Shown: positions 40,073 to 49,535, numbered from the stretch's first letter. The stretch is DNA of 56,819 bases from an uncultured Clostridia bacterium (GCA_947585965.1 CANPXK010000008.1:1-56819); one strand, 5' to 3'. The notes: generated by a model from the sequence alone, not told the origin. Made by a program: numbers and translations.

Positions 40073-40441
40073 AAGTATATTTTCTCCTGTTTCTTTAGTT
40101 TGTTTTTTTGTTTCCTTGATTTTTATCGGCAGATAAATCCGGGACATCAGTCCTCCCATTTATATTCAATCCCACTTACTGATTTATTGCCGACCTTATA
40201 TCTGTATATTTCAGTTCCCTGTTATCAATTATGAGAATTTATAATCAAGCAAACACTTATACAAATTAATTATAACATAATAATTTGCATATTTCAAATT
40301 TTTTATCAACTTATTTTTATTGTATTGTTGAAAAAACAACTGTGATTATAAAAAATATTGAGTATTAAGCAATGAGATCGGATAAAATTGTGATAAATTA
40401 TAAAAAATATGCTATGAACGACTTATTTTTTTAAATTATTG

Positions 40442-40471
40442 TTGACAGAAGCCCTTTATATAGTATATAAT
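40442..40471 (+). promoter_or_regulatory. Promoter of the rpmH operon
   Basis: TTGACA (40442-40447), 18-bp spacer, TATAAT (40466-40471). The expected start near 40478 leaves an untranslated leader of roughly 187 nt. Confidence 0.8.
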
Positions 40472-40484
40472 TTTACGGTGCAGG

Positions 40485-40624
40485 GTTTTATGGATGGTCG
40501 GTGGGGCTGTTTTTTCATAAATTACGGAAGTAAGTGCTGCCCTGTATGTATATGTGACTCTGTTGTCCGTAATTTTGTTACGGTAGGGTGACTGTTTACG
40601 GTTATCCGGGGGTCGTCATAAAAC
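40485..40624 (+). ncRNA. Candidate structured 5' leader of rpmH
   Basis: The leader is bracketed by complementary octamers GTTTTATG (40485-40492) and CATAAAAC (40617-40624). It contains a local hairpin CCGTAA-TTTTG-TTACGG (40567-40583) and an alternative pairing TGCAGGG (40479) with CCCTGTA (40540). It matches no riboswitch class I recognise. Could be a ribosomal-protein-type autoregulatory leader. Confidence 0.4.
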
Positions 40625-40664
40625 GGTTGGAAAATATATGTCAACGATTAAAGGAGGAATTTGT

Positions 40665-40799
40665 ATGCTGAGAACATACCAGCCCAAGAAGCTTCACAGA
40701 AAAAAGGAACACGGATTCAGAAAGAGAATGTCCGATGCCAACGGCAGAAAGGTTCTTGCACGCCGCAGAGCAAAGGGAAGAAAAAGACTTACATACTGA
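40665..40799 (+). CDS. rpmH: 50S ribosomal protein L34
   Basis: Protein of 44 residues beginning [18 protein letters not shown] and ending GRKRLTY, the standard bL34 sequence. Ribosome site AAAGGAGG six bases before the ATG. First gene of the rpmH-rnpA-yidD-yidC-jag operon. Confidence 0.98.
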   Translation: MLRTYQPKKLHRKKEHGFRKRMSDANGRKVLARRRAKGRKRLTY

Positions 40800-40854
40800 A
40801 AATAGTTTCCCGTGCAGAACGGTCCGTACAGTGTAGACGGAGGGATTGATTATT

Positions 40855-41190
40855 TTGAGTGGTATTATCACTTTGAAGAAAAATAACGACTTCCGGAGGC
40901 TTTACTCCAAGGGTCGGTCCTATACTTCGGCGGTTCTTGTTACTTATGTGGGTAAAAATCGTCTGGGTTATGTAAGGATTGGAATAACTGTAAGTAAAAA
41001 AGTAGGAAAGGCCGTTTTACGCAGCAGATCACGCAGAATTATAAGAGAAGCCTATCGTATACTGCTCGATGATATTAACGGGGGTTATGATCTGGTGTTT
41101 GTTGCCAGAGGAAAAACCCCGTATGTCAAAACCAATGATATTCTGCGTGCTATGAAAAAAGAGCTGAGGGAAGCGGGTGTTTTGAAGTGA
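40855..41190 (+). CDS. rnpA: Ribonuclease P protein component
   Basis: Protein of 111 residues from TTG at 40855, ten bases after GGAGGG; another TTG at 40846 almost touches that site. The RNR motif region [28 protein letters not shown] is present. Binds RNase P RNA for tRNA 5' processing. Overlaps yidD by GTGA. Confidence 0.96.
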   Translation: MSGIITLKKNNDFRRLYSKGRSYTSAVLVTYVGKNRLGYVRIGITVSKKVGKAVLRSRSRRIIREAYRILLDDINGGYDLVFVARGKTPYVKTNDILRAMKKELREAGVLK

Positions 41191-41447
41191 AGCGCCCGCT
41201 TATTTGGCTTATCAGATTTTATCAGAAAAATATTTCTTCAAGGACTCCTCCGTGTTGTAAATATTACCCTACCTGTTCGTCATACGGCATAGAGGCTTTA
41301 AACAGGTTCGGTGCATTGAAAGGAAGTATACTTACAATCTGGAGGATACTGCGCTGTAATCCTTTTTCAAGGGGCGGGTATGACCCTGTTCCCGAAAGGA
41401 AAAATAAGCGTATTCTATATGGAAAGAATGATCCCTTTAGGAAATGA
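41187..41447 (+). CDS. yidD: Membrane protein insertion efficiency factor YidD
   Basis: Protein of 86 residues with [31 protein letters not shown] and [12 protein letters not shown], the family signatures. GTG start coupled to the rnpA stop. Acts at the inner leaflet with YidC. Confidence 0.96.
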   Translation: MKRPLIWLIRFYQKNISSRTPPCCKYYPTCSSYGIEALNRFGALKGSILTIWRILRCNPFSRGGYDPVPERKNKRILYGKNDPFRK

Positions 41448-41484
41448 ACAATAGTAAAGAGATGAAGGGAATGATTATGAATTA

Positions 41485-42552
41485 ATGGATTTGATATTTA
41501 ATTTTATCGGAAGCATTTTCGGATATGTTTTGTGGTTTGCCTTTTATTTGTTTAAAAATTATGGTATTGCAATTATAATATTTACATTGCTCACAAGATT
41601 ACTTATTTTACCTTTTTCGATGAAGCAGCAGAAATCAATGGCTTCAAATATGCGTTTTCAGATGAAACAAAGGGAAATAATGGAAAAATACAGGAATAAC
41701 AGAGCAAAGGCAAATGAAGAAATACAGAAGCTTATGGAAAAGGAAAATTATAGACCTTCCTTCGGATGTATGCCCATGCTTGCACCTATGTTAATCATGT
41801 TTGGTGTGCTTTATTCGGTGAGAAATCCCCTGAGTAATACGCTTCATATAGCTTCAGATAAGGTAAGTGAAGCATTAAGAAGTATTACGGCACTTCCCGG
41901 AATAGGAACGGGAATAAACAGTCAATACGGAGAAATAAGCATAATAAAATATTTCGGTTCTCTTAAAAATTACCTTGTCAGTGCAGACGGCAGTTCGCTT
42001 TTTAATTCCGTTGAAACGGAAAAGATTGATGAGTTCAGCGGAGGTTTTAATTTTCTCGGGCTTGATTTGCTTGCAACTCCAAGTGAATCTTCGTTTCAGT
42101 CCATGATGTGGCTCATACCGGTGCTTTGTTTTGTTACATCCGTTGCAAGTATGTTTATTATACAGAAAATGAACGGAACGAAGATTCAGGGCTGCATGAT
42201 TGTTATGATATTATTTATGCCTCTTTTCAGTACATGGATAGCATATATAGTTCCGGGTGCGGTTGGTTTCTATTGGATTGTTTCGACCGTGATAGGCTTT
42301 GTACAGTCAATTGTCCTGAATAAATTTTATAATGCAAGTATTATAGAGGCCAAGGCTGAGGCACAAAGAGTAGTTTTAAGAAGACAGCAGGAGGCGGCTG
42401 TCGCATATGTGGAAGCAGAGGGATATGTTGCTCCGTCGGAAATTCTTAAGAAGATAAATTCTGCCGATAAACAGACAAAGTCGGCTTCCAAAAAACAAAA
42501 ACACAAAAGGTCGAATAATAACAGCAGCAGTTATCAGGGAAGAAAAAGATAA
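41485..42552 (+). CDS. yidC: Membrane protein insertase YidC (SpoIIIJ/Oxa1 family)
   Basis: Insertase of 355 residues. Conserved segments are GIAIIIFTLLTRLLILPFSMKQQKSM (with the Arg of the hydrophilic groove) and FGCMPMLAPMLIMFGVLYSVRNPL. A roughly 90-residue loop lies between the second and third helices. The lysine-rich, low-complexity C-terminus (KKQKHKRSNNNSSS) can contact the ribosome. No lipobox is seen at the N-terminus, unlike Bacillus SpoIIIJ. Confidence 0.95.
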   Translation: MDLIFNFIGSIFGYVLWFAFYLFKNYGIAIIIFTLLTRLLILPFSMKQQKSMASNMRFQMKQREIMEKYRNNRAKANEEIQKLMEKENYRPSFGCMPMLAPMLIMFGVLYSVRNPLSNTLHIASDKVSEALRSITALPGIGTGINSQYGEISIIKYFGSLKNYLVSADGSSLFNSVETEKIDEFSGGFNFLGLDLLATPSESSFQSMMWLIPVLCFVTSVASMFIIQKMNGTKIQGCMIVMILFMPLFSTWIAYIVPGAVGFYWIVSTVIGFVQSIVLNKFYNASIIEAKAEAQRVVLRRQQEAAVAYVEAEGYVAPSEILKKINSADKQTKSASKKQKHKRSNNNSSSYQGRKR

Positions 42553-42571
42553 ACCGGGAGGTTATTTGGTT

Positions 42572-43456
42572 ATGATTAAAGAAGTTACCATTACTGCCGA
42601 TTCCGTTGAAGAGGCAGAGGTTCAGGCCAGGAAACAGCTTGGCACGGATGATGTTGAAATAGAGGTTATCAAACAGCCCGAAAAAAAGAAATTCGGTATT
42701 TTCGGAGGAAGTCCGGCTATAGTAAGAGCCTATGTTGTTCTGACACCCCTCGAGTCAGCAAAAAAATATCTTGAAGAAATTCTCGGATTGATGGGAATAA
42801 AAAATGTTGTTATCACTGCTGATGAAGTTGACGGTGGTGCAGTTCTGAATATTGAAGGCGATGAAATAGGCTTTGTTATAGGACACAGGGGAGAAACTCT
42901 TGATGCTCTCCAGTATCTGACAGGTCTTGTTGCTAACCACGTTGAAGACGAATATTACAGGATTTCAATCAATATAGGAAACTATCGTGAGAAAAGGGAA
43001 AAAACTCTCGAAATACTCGGAAGAAAACTTGCTTTCAAAGCCTGCAAATCCGGTGTCAGGACATCCCTTGAGCCTATGAATCCATATGAAAGAAGGATTA
43101 TTCATACTGCCGTACAGAGGGTAAGAGGGGCTGTATCATGGAGTGAGGGAGAAAATCTTCAGCGCCATGTTGTTATAGGTCCCGACCCTGACTATAAGTC
43201 TAACTACAGAAGCGGCGGATACAGAGGAAGGAGCAACAACTTCAATAAGGACGGTTCTTATAACAGAAAACCACGCACAAGCGGATATCAGAGAAGACAA
43301 TATAGTGATAATGAATCCCATCCGCAGGACGGTGTGTTCAGTACTTTTGAGAATGATGAAAGTTCCGAAAAGGTGAGAGAAAGCATTAATGAGCGTCCTG
43401 ATGCATCACTTTACGGAAAAATAGAGGTAAAGAAAACATCTGATGAAAATATATAA
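42572..43456 (+). CDS. jag: RNA-binding protein KhpB (Jag)
   Basis: Protein of 294 residues. Jag_N domain (EVTITADSVEEAEVQARKQL, KKFGIFG), KH domain with the GHRG loop (GFVIGHRGETLDALQYL), R3H domain (MNPYERRIIHTAVQRV), then a disordered arginine/glycine/serine tail of about 80 residues. ATG at 42572 chosen with GGGAGG ten bases upstream. Post-transcriptional regulator linked to cell elongation in other Firmicutes. Confidence 0.95.
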   Translation: MIKEVTITADSVEEAEVQARKQLGTDDVEIEVIKQPEKKKFGIFGGSPAIVRAYVVLTPLESAKKYLEEILGLMGIKNVVITADEVDGGAVLNIEGDEIGFVIGHRGETLDALQYLTGLVANHVEDEYYRISINIGNYREKREKTLEILGRKLAFKACKSGVRTSLEPMNPYERRIIHTAVQRVRGAVSWSEGENLQRHVVIGPDPDYKSNYRSGGYRGRSNNFNKDGSYNRKPRTSGYQRRQYSDNESHPQDGVFSTFENDESSEKVRESINERPDASLYGKIEVKKTSDENI

Positions 43457-43513
43457 TATCAAGTGATTTTATTGATAATATTTTCAGAGATTTTACAAGA
43501 AAGTATAATAAAT

Positions 43514-43571
43514 GCGGTGGAGTGCCTGAGCAGTCCCGGCTTTCGCCGGACAGCACTCCGCCGTATATTTT
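43514..43571 (+). terminator. Terminator-like double hairpin after jag
   Basis: Outer arms GGTGGAGTGC (43516-43525) and GCACTCCGCC (43553-43562) enclose an inner hairpin CCGGC-tttc-GCCGG, followed by GTATATTTTT. Confidence 0.8.
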
Positions 43572-43665
43572 TATGTATGTATTATAATTTGAAATACAGT
43601 TTTCAACATAAACCTGATAAACGGTTGAAAGTGAGAAAATAATTTTAAGCTTGGAGGTAGTTAAG

Positions 43666-45030
43666 TTGGAGCACACCATTGCGGCTATATCCACACCTAT
43701 CGGACAAGGGGGTATGGGTGTTATAAGAATATCCGGAGAAAATGCACTTGATATAGCAGACAGCATATTTGAGTCCGTTTCGGGAAAAAAAATAACGGAA
43801 ATGAAGGGTTATACCGCATCCTTTGGAAAAATAACGGATAACGGCGAGCATATAGACGAAGCGGTTGTTCTTGTTTTCAGAGCGCCGCACAGTTATACGG
43901 GGGAGGACGTTGTTGAAATTTCATGTCACGGCGGTATATATATTACAAAGAGAATACTCAGGGTGGTACTTAGCAAAGGTGCGGAGCCCGCACAGCCCGG
44001 TGAATTTACCAAAAGAGCCTTTATTAACGGAAAGATGGGTCTTACCGAGGCGGAATCGGTTATGGATATTATTTCGGCTGTGGGTAATCAATCAGCAAGA
44101 GCAGCTTTATCAGTAATGGAGGGAAATCTTAGAAAAAGGATTGATAGTGTAAGGGAGATACTTATCGGTCTTGCCGCACATTTATCTGCCTGGGCGGATT
44201 ATCCGGAGGAGGAAATTCCGGAGGTTGACGAAGAATCATTAAAAGAGAGTCTTCAGACCGTGAAAACCGAGCTTGTTTCCCTTATTAATTCATATGATGC
44301 CGGAAAGGTTATCCGTGAGGGAGTTGATACTGTTATTGCAGGCAGACCGAATGTAGGCAAATCCACGCTTATGAATTTATTGTCCGGCTTTGAGCGTTCG
44401 ATTGTTACAAATATTCCCGGAACTACAAGAGATATTATTGAAGAAACAGTCATGCTTGGGGATATACCTTTGCGACTTTCGGATACGGCGGGAATACGGT
44501 CAACGGATGATCCTGTTGAAAGCATAGGTGTACAGAGGGCTAAGGACAGACTTCTGAGTGCAGGGCTTATTTTTGCAGTGTTTGACGCATCTGTGCCGTT
44601 GTCCGGTGAGGACATGGAGCTTCTTGATTTACTCAAGGATTCTCCGGCTGTTGCTGTTATAAACAAGACTGATCTTGAAGTAAAGATTGACAGTGAGGTT
44701 ATAAAGAGCAAGGTTAAGCATACTGTATTTATATCCGCAAAAACAGGCAGTGGTGCAAAGGAGCTTGAGCACGAGGTAGGGGAGATTGTAGGAACATCGA
44801 ACCTTGACCCTGCGCAGGGAATACTTGCAACTGAACGTCAATTCAATGATGCACAGTCTGCGCTGAAATCGGTAGAAGAAGCATTAACGGCTATAAGTTT
44901 AGGAATAACCCTTGATGCCATAACTGTTCTTATTGAGGATGCTATAAACAGTCTTCTTGAGCTTACAGGGGAGAGAGTTACCGAAGCAGTAGTTGACAAA
45001 GTATTCTCCCATTTCTGCGTCGGCAAATAG
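43666..45030 (+). CDS. mnmE: tRNA modification GTPase MnmE
   Basis: GTPase of 454 residues from TTG at 43666 (GGAGG seven bases upstream); it makes the 5-carboxymethylaminomethyl group at tRNA U34 with MnmG. N-terminal folate-binding region DTIAAISTPIGQGGMGVIRI-like, G1 GRPNVGKSTL, G3 DTAG, G4 NKTD, and the catalytic C-terminus FCVGK. Its usual neighbour mnmG is displaced 2.6 kb downstream by a repeat array and a sigma/anti-sigma pair. Confidence 0.96.
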   Translation: MEHTIAAISTPIGQGGMGVIRISGENALDIADSIFESVSGKKITEMKGYTASFGKITDNGEHIDEAVVLVFRAPHSYTGEDVVEISCHGGIYITKRILRVVLSKGAEPAQPGEFTKRAFINGKMGLTEAESVMDIISAVGNQSARAALSVMEGNLRKRIDSVREILIGLAAHLSAWADYPEEEIPEVDEESLKESLQTVKTELVSLINSYDAGKVIREGVDTVIAGRPNVGKSTLMNLLSGFERSIVTNIPGTTRDIIEETVMLGDIPLRLSDTAGIRSTDDPVESIGVQRAKDRLLSAGLIFAVFDASVPLSGEDMELLDLLKDSPAVAVINKTDLEVKIDSEVIKSKVKHTVFISAKTGSGAKELEHEVGEIVGTSNLDPAQGILATERQFNDAQSALKSVEEALTAISLGITLDAITVLIEDAINSLLELTGERVTEAVVDKVFSHFCVGK

Positions 45031-45460
45031 CGGGCGGCGTGCCGCCGCTGTCATGTTCGCGTTTTCGCTCACTGCGTTCGCTTTGGTTGTTTTGGCGGTA
45101 AGTCCGTTTCCGCGATAATTAGTTTGCCTGACGGAATGTGGTAGAAAGTATCGTGAAAGCCTCTTGCGAGGCTTTCCGCAAACAGAAATGACAAACTTAT
45201 ATGTTGTTCATCGAGTAAATTAACGGTCGAGCCATAGACTAATTTGCCTGAGTAAATTAGTTACGGATTGACTGTGCCGGCACGGCACTTGTTCATCGAG
45301 TAAATTAACGGTCGAGCCATAGACTAATTTGCCTGAGTAAATTAGTTACGGATTGACTGTGCCGGCACGGCACTTGTTCATCGAGTAAATTAACGGTCGA
45401 GCAAAAGATTAATTTGCCTGAGTAAATTAGTTACGGATTGACCGTGCCGGCACGGCACTG
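45031..45460. repeat. Structured composite repeat array 2 (inverted: B-A-A-A)
   Basis: The array begins at the base after the mnmE stop. In reverse orientation to array 1 it has one unit B (45031-45202) and three units A (45203-45287, 45288-45372, 45373-45457), each 85 bp. Here the A palindrome reads GTGCCGGCACGGCAC, and the B hairpin is GAAAGCCTC-TTGC-GAGGCTTTC where arrays 1 and 3 have GAGCGGCTC/GAGCCGCTC. Inside unit A, ACTAATTT-gcctgagt-AAATTAGT forms another hairpin. The last copy ends about 18 bp before the sigma-factor start. Confidence 0.9.
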
Positions 45461-45477
45461 GGAAGGGAGAGGAAGAT

Positions 45478-46026
45478 TTGTCGGATATTAAAAGGTTGAT
45501 AAGACGTCTGAAAAAACATGACGAAAGTGCTCTTGAAGAAATTATAAAAATGTACAGTCCGCTTGTTACTACCGTTATATATAATATCGGCATGGGAACT
45601 TTATCAAAGGAGGATATTGAGGAAGCGGCAATGGATACATTTATAACTCTTTGGAAAAATACGGATAAACTTAAGGCTGATTCTTTTAAGGGATATATCT
45701 GCTGTATAGCGAAAAGCAGAGCCTTTGATAAGCTTGACACAAAAAAACAGGGAGTTGTCCTTGATATCAATGAAATTGAAATAGAAGATGAGTTTTCGCT
45801 TGAGGGAAGCATCGAACAAAAGGATATCAATACTGAGTTGAGAAAAATAATTGATGATATGCAGGAAACTGACAGTGAGATTATTCTCAGGTATTATTTT
45901 TATTATCAGAAAATTACTGTTATTGCGGAAAAAATGAATTTGTCGGTGAGTGGAGTCAAGGTCAGACTGCACAGGGCAAGAGGCAAAATCAAAAAACAAC
46001 TTACAGAAAGGGGATATGACTTGTGA
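45478..46026 (+). CDS. ECF-type sigma-70 family RNA polymerase sigma factor
   Basis: Protein of 182 residues from a TTG with GGGAGAGGAAG upstream. Region 2 (HDESALEEIIKMYSPLVTTVIYNIG, AMDTFITLWKNTDKL) and region 4 (SEIILRYYFYYQKITVIAEKMNLSVSGVKVRLHRARGKIKKQL) are clear. The next gene overlaps by GTGA and encodes a single-pass membrane protein, the classic sigma/anti-sigma layout. Its promoter must lie within or before repeat array 2. Confidence 0.92.
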   Translation: MSDIKRLIRRLKKHDESALEEIIKMYSPLVTTVIYNIGMGTLSKEDIEEAAMDTFITLWKNTDKLKADSFKGYICCIAKSRAFDKLDTKKQGVVLDINEIEIEDEFSLEGSIEQKDINTELRKIIDDMQETDSEIILRYYFYYQKITVIAEKMNLSVSGVKVRLHRARGKIKKQLTERGYDL

Positions 46027-47336
46027 AAAAAAATATTTTTGATGATATGACAAAACTCCCTCTTTCGGACAGATACATAAGCAATGAATCTTTATTAGAG
46101 GATACCGGAGCGGACATCTCTGTTATAAAGAAGAGTGTTTTTGATAAGCTTGAGATAAAAAAACGCAGGTTCAGCAAAAAGATCGTCAGAAGAATTGTCA
46201 TTGCAGCTGCAGCTGCTATGTTATTTGTGTCAATGTTAAGTCTGCCTGTTGTTGCAGAAAATATTTATCTGCTTTATGGCATGACTATCGGAGGATATTC
46301 CTGTGAAGCGGAATTTGAAACCGTTGATGATGCAAATATAAGGATAATGGATCCTAATCTTAATATAGACTGTTTGAAGGTCAGTGGGGATATAAGCGGT
46401 TCGGCCTTTATTGAAATAACACTCAGCAAGAAAAACGGCGGTAGTTTTATTGATAACTTCAAATATCTTGACATATTCAATTTTGAATGTCGATTTGAGG
46501 GAGAACGGGTCATGGAGTCAGACCCGGGAATGGAAATAGTTATTGACACCGATATCCACAAGTATAAGGGTTACCTTATTGCGAACACTGCAAAATACCA
46601 ACCTGTAGAAAACGGAAAAAAATTAAATATACTTATTGAGATTCTGGTTACAGCTCATGATGATGACGGTAATATAATTCATGGAGAGATTCTTGACGGT
46701 GCGAAAATAAGTATAAAGAGCAACAAATATATAGCTGCTTCGGCTGATGAGATAATAGCAAGCTATGATAATATGAAGGGTGAAAATCTCCATAAATACA
46801 ACAAAATACAGGTGGAACAGTCAAAAAACATTTCCTATGATATTTTCACAAACAGCTACAGCTATACTGATATATATTACAACGGTGAAACCTTCGATCA
46901 TGTCAAGGGCAGGGTAAAGAAAGTCAATCTGCCGTTTGAAATTGATTTCACCTACAAATACAGCAGAGAGGATGAAGTCATAGAGCTTGACGAAAAGCAG
47001 ACGACTTCTTTAATGGGAGAAAACACCATTGACGGCGAAATGGTTATATCGCCGTTCAATGTTTATATCCGGGCAAAGAAAACTACCAAAGATTATACTG
47101 AGAATAATATTGATCCACTTAATTCCTATGTGATTATGAAAAACGGAACAAAATATTATCTCACAGGCAATGGCGGAGATTATACTGATAAAAATATTGA
47201 GAAAGTCCTCCAATATTCCTTATTTGATGACAGTAATGATCTTGCAAATTTTCGCACAGAGGCAAATATCTTTATAGATAAGGAAGAAATTGAAAAAATA
47301 GTAATCAGTGGAACAACTGTTTACACTAATGATTAA
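46023..47336 (+). CDS. Putative membrane anti-sigma factor (DUF4179-like)
   Basis: Protein of 437 residues from GTG. A cytoplasmic N-terminal part of about 55 residues would hold the sigma factor. One hydrophobic helix (about 57-77, IVIAAAAAMLFVSMLSLPVV) follows, then a large extracytoplasmic beta-rich domain of about 350 residues. The order matches DUF4179 anti-sigma proteins cognate to such sigma factors. Signal sensed is unknown. Confidence 0.75.
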   Translation: MKKNIFDDMTKLPLSDRYISNESLLEDTGADISVIKKSVFDKLEIKKRRFSKKIVRRIVIAAAAAMLFVSMLSLPVVAENIYLLYGMTIGGYSCEAEFETVDDANIRIMDPNLNIDCLKVSGDISGSAFIEITLSKKNGGSFIDNFKYLDIFNFECRFEGERVMESDPGMEIVIDTDIHKYKGYLIANTAKYQPVENGKKLNILIEILVTAHDDDGNIIHGEILDGAKISIKSNKYIAASADEIIASYDNMKGENLHKYNKIQVEQSKNISYDIFTNSYSYTDIYYNGETFDHVKGRVKKVNLPFEIDFTYKYSREDEVIELDEKQTTSLMGENTIDGEMVISPFNVYIRAKKTTKDYTENNIDPLNSYVIMKNGTKYYLTGNGGDYTDKNIEKVLQYSLFDDSNDLANFRTEANIFIDKEEIEKIVISGTTVYTND

Positions 47337-47360
47337 TTTTTAATAAGTCCGCAAATTTCT

Positions 47361-47398
47361 CACCCGACCTTACATATTCAAGGTCGGGTGCAATTTTT
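47361..47398 (+). terminator. Intrinsic terminator of the sigma/anti-sigma operon
   Basis: CACCCGACCTT and AAGGTCGGGTG (11-bp perfect arms), 8-nt loop, then CAATTTTT. Confidence 0.92.
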
Positions 47399-47415
47399 AT
47401 ATAATTGTTTTATAA

Positions 47416-47431
47416 TGTTTCACGTGAAACA
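47416..47431. promoter_or_regulatory. parS: parS site, perfect consensus
   Basis: TGTTTCACGTGAAACA, identical to the bacterial parS consensus bound by ParB. It lies between the anti-sigma gene terminator and mnmG, about 7 kb from the origin. Confidence 0.95.
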
Positions 47432-47617
47432 TAGAATGGTCATGCAGTCAATTAATTTAAAATAATTGGGATAAATTGCTGTATAAATATTAGAATTCAT
47501 TTATAAGTATTTTATTTACTACTGTACAATTTGGTGTTTTTGTTTTATAATTATTAAGGTCGGCTTTGTTTATACAATAAAGACCGATCTATATTTTTAT
47601 ATTGGAGTTAGTTTGAA

Positions 47618-49495
47618 ATGAAATTTATTGCAGGAGAATTTGATGTTGCTGTTATAGGTGCAGGTCATGCAGGAATAGAAGCCGCCCTCGCTTCGGCAAG
47701 ACTTGGATGTAAAACTGTTGTATTTACTATAAATATGGATGCCGTCGGCAACTGCCCTTGCAACCCGTCAATAGGCGGTACGGCTAAGGGACATCTGGTG
47801 CGTGAGATTGATGCTCTCGGCGGAGAAATGGGTAAGGCGGCTGATGCCTGCTTCCTCCAAAGCAGAATGTTAAACAGGGGAAAGGGTCCCGCTGTACATT
47901 CACTCCGTGCACAGATAGACAGACGTGCATACAGCACAAGAATGAAGCATACACTTGAGCTTCAGGAAAATCTGGAGCTTCGTCAGGCGGAAATAACAGA
48001 GCTTGAAAAGTCAGATGATGGAAAATGGCTGCTTACAACAAGACTGGAGGCTCAGTATAAAGCTAAAGCTGTTATTCTTGCAACAGGTACATATCTCGGG
48101 GGAAAAATTTATGTAGGTGATGTATCCTATAAAAGCGGACCTGACGGTATGTTTCCCGCTGAATTTCTCCCCGATTCCCTTGAAAAACTCGGTATGGAAA
48201 TACGCAGATTTAAAACAGGTACTCCGGCAAGAGTGCTTCGCTCAAGTATCGACTTCTCGGATCTTGAAGAACAATGCGGTGACGACCCGGTTGTACCATT
48301 TTCCTACGATACAACAAATCCGGGGGAAAATAAGGTAAAGTGCTATATCAGCAGAACAAACGAAAAAACTAAAAAGATTATACTTGATAATATAAGCCGC
48401 TCGCCTATGTACAGCGGAAAAATAGAGGGAACAGGACCACGCTACTGTCCGAGTATTGAGGATAAGATAGTAAGATTTTCGGATAAGGAAAGTCATCAGC
48501 TTTTCATTGAACCGTGCGGTCTTGATACAGAGGAAATGTATATTCAGGGAATGTCCTCCTCACTTCCCGAGGATGTTCAGATTGATTTTTATCATACCAT
48601 AAAGGGTCTTGAAAACTGTGTTATAATGCGTCCGGCTTATGCGATAGAATATTTCTGTGCCGATCCCATACAGATGAACAGGACTCTGGAATTTCGTGAT
48701 TTTCCGGGATTGTACGGTGCAGGACAGTTCAACGGAAGCTCAGGATATGAGGAAGCCGCAGCACAGGGAATTGTTGCAGGAATCAATGCCGCACTTAAGG
48801 TACAGGGCAGGGAACCTATGATACTTGACAGGGCAAGCTCATATATCGGTACTCTTATAGATGACCTTGTTACAAAGGGCTGTCATGACCCATACAGAAT
48901 GATGACATCAAGAAGCGAATACAGACTTATACTTCGTCAGGATAATGCCGATACAAGACTTACTCCCATAGGCAGAAAGATAGGTCTTATAAGTGATGAG
49001 CGGTGGGAGAGGTTCCAAAAAAAGCAGGAATTAATAAAAGAGGAACTTAAACGAGTTAAGAAAACTGTATTGCCTCCGAGTGAGGAGCTTAATGCGATTT
49101 TACGCAGCCATAATACATCGGAGGTAACAACGGGTATAAGACTTATAGATCTTCTGAAAAGACCGGAGTTGAATTATGAAATTCTGAGTTCCGTTGACCC
49201 GGATTCAAGGGAGCTTGAACCTAATGTCCGTGAGCAGGTTGAAATTGAAATAAAATACGAGGGATATATAAAACGTCAGCTTATGATAATAGAGCAGATA
49301 AGAAAGCTTGAAGATAAGATACTTCCGGAGAATATAGATTACACAAGTATAGATGGATTGAGGCTCGAAGCAAGAGAAAAGCTCAGTAAGATAAGACCGG
49401 AGAGTATAGGACAGGCAAGCAGAATATCGGGAGTAAGTCCGGCTGATATATCTGTGCTTGTTATATATTTATCCACACTTAAAAATAAAGTATAA
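47618..49495 (+). CDS. mnmG: tRNA uridine-5-carboxymethylaminomethyl modification enzyme MnmG (GidA)
   Basis: FAD enzyme of 625 residues, partner of MnmE. FAD motif VAVIGAGHAGIEAALASARLG at the N-terminus, CNPSIGGTAKGHLVREIDALGGEMG, and the C-terminal helical tRNA/MnmE-binding domain with YEGYIKRQ. A TATAAT at 47546 precedes a weak hairpin in its leader. Followed closely by rsmG. Confidence 0.97.
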   Translation: MKFIAGEFDVAVIGAGHAGIEAALASARLGCKTVVFTINMDAVGNCPCNPSIGGTAKGHLVREIDALGGEMGKAADACFLQSRMLNRGKGPAVHSLRAQIDRRAYSTRMKHTLELQENLELRQAEITELEKSDDGKWLLTTRLEAQYKAKAVILATGTYLGGKIYVGDVSYKSGPDGMFPAEFLPDSLEKLGMEIRRFKTGTPARVLRSSIDFSDLEEQCGDDPVVPFSYDTTNPGENKVKCYISRTNEKTKKIILDNISRSPMYSGKIEGTGPRYCPSIEDKIVRFSDKESHQLFIEPCGLDTEEMYIQGMSSSLPEDVQIDFYHTIKGLENCVIMRPAYAIEYFCADPIQMNRTLEFRDFPGLYGAGQFNGSSGYEEAAAQGIVAGINAALKVQGREPMILDRASSYIGTLIDDLVTKGCHDPYRMMTSRSEYRLILRQDNADTRLTPIGRKIGLISDERWERFQKKQELIKEELKRVKKTVLPPSEELNAILRSHNTSEVTTGIRLIDLLKRPELNYEILSSVDPDSRELEPNVREQVEIEIKYEGYIKRQLMIIEQIRKLEDKILPENIDYTSIDGLRLEAREKLSKIRPESIGQASRISGVSPADISVLVIYLSTLKNKV

Positions 49496-49535
49496 ATGTT
49501 TAAATTGATATTGAAATCTGAATTGAGGTTTGATA

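Larger units (their letters stand above)
40073..40664. other. dnaA-rpmH intergenic region: second origin segment and rpmH leader
   Basis: About 590 bp without a gene. The left half (to 40440) is very AT-rich with DnaA-box-like 9-mers TTATCAATT (40222), TTATCAACT (40303), TGTTGAAAA (40326) and TTATCACAA on the minus strand (40388-40396). The right half carries the rpmH promoter and a GC-richer, structured leader. Together with the dnaA-dnaN gap this suggests a bipartite oriC. Confidence 0.7.

Noticed and set aside
40661-40849. A 62-codon frame overlapping rpmH
   Set aside because: It is out of frame with L34, whose 44-residue product is unmistakable, and has no family resemblance.
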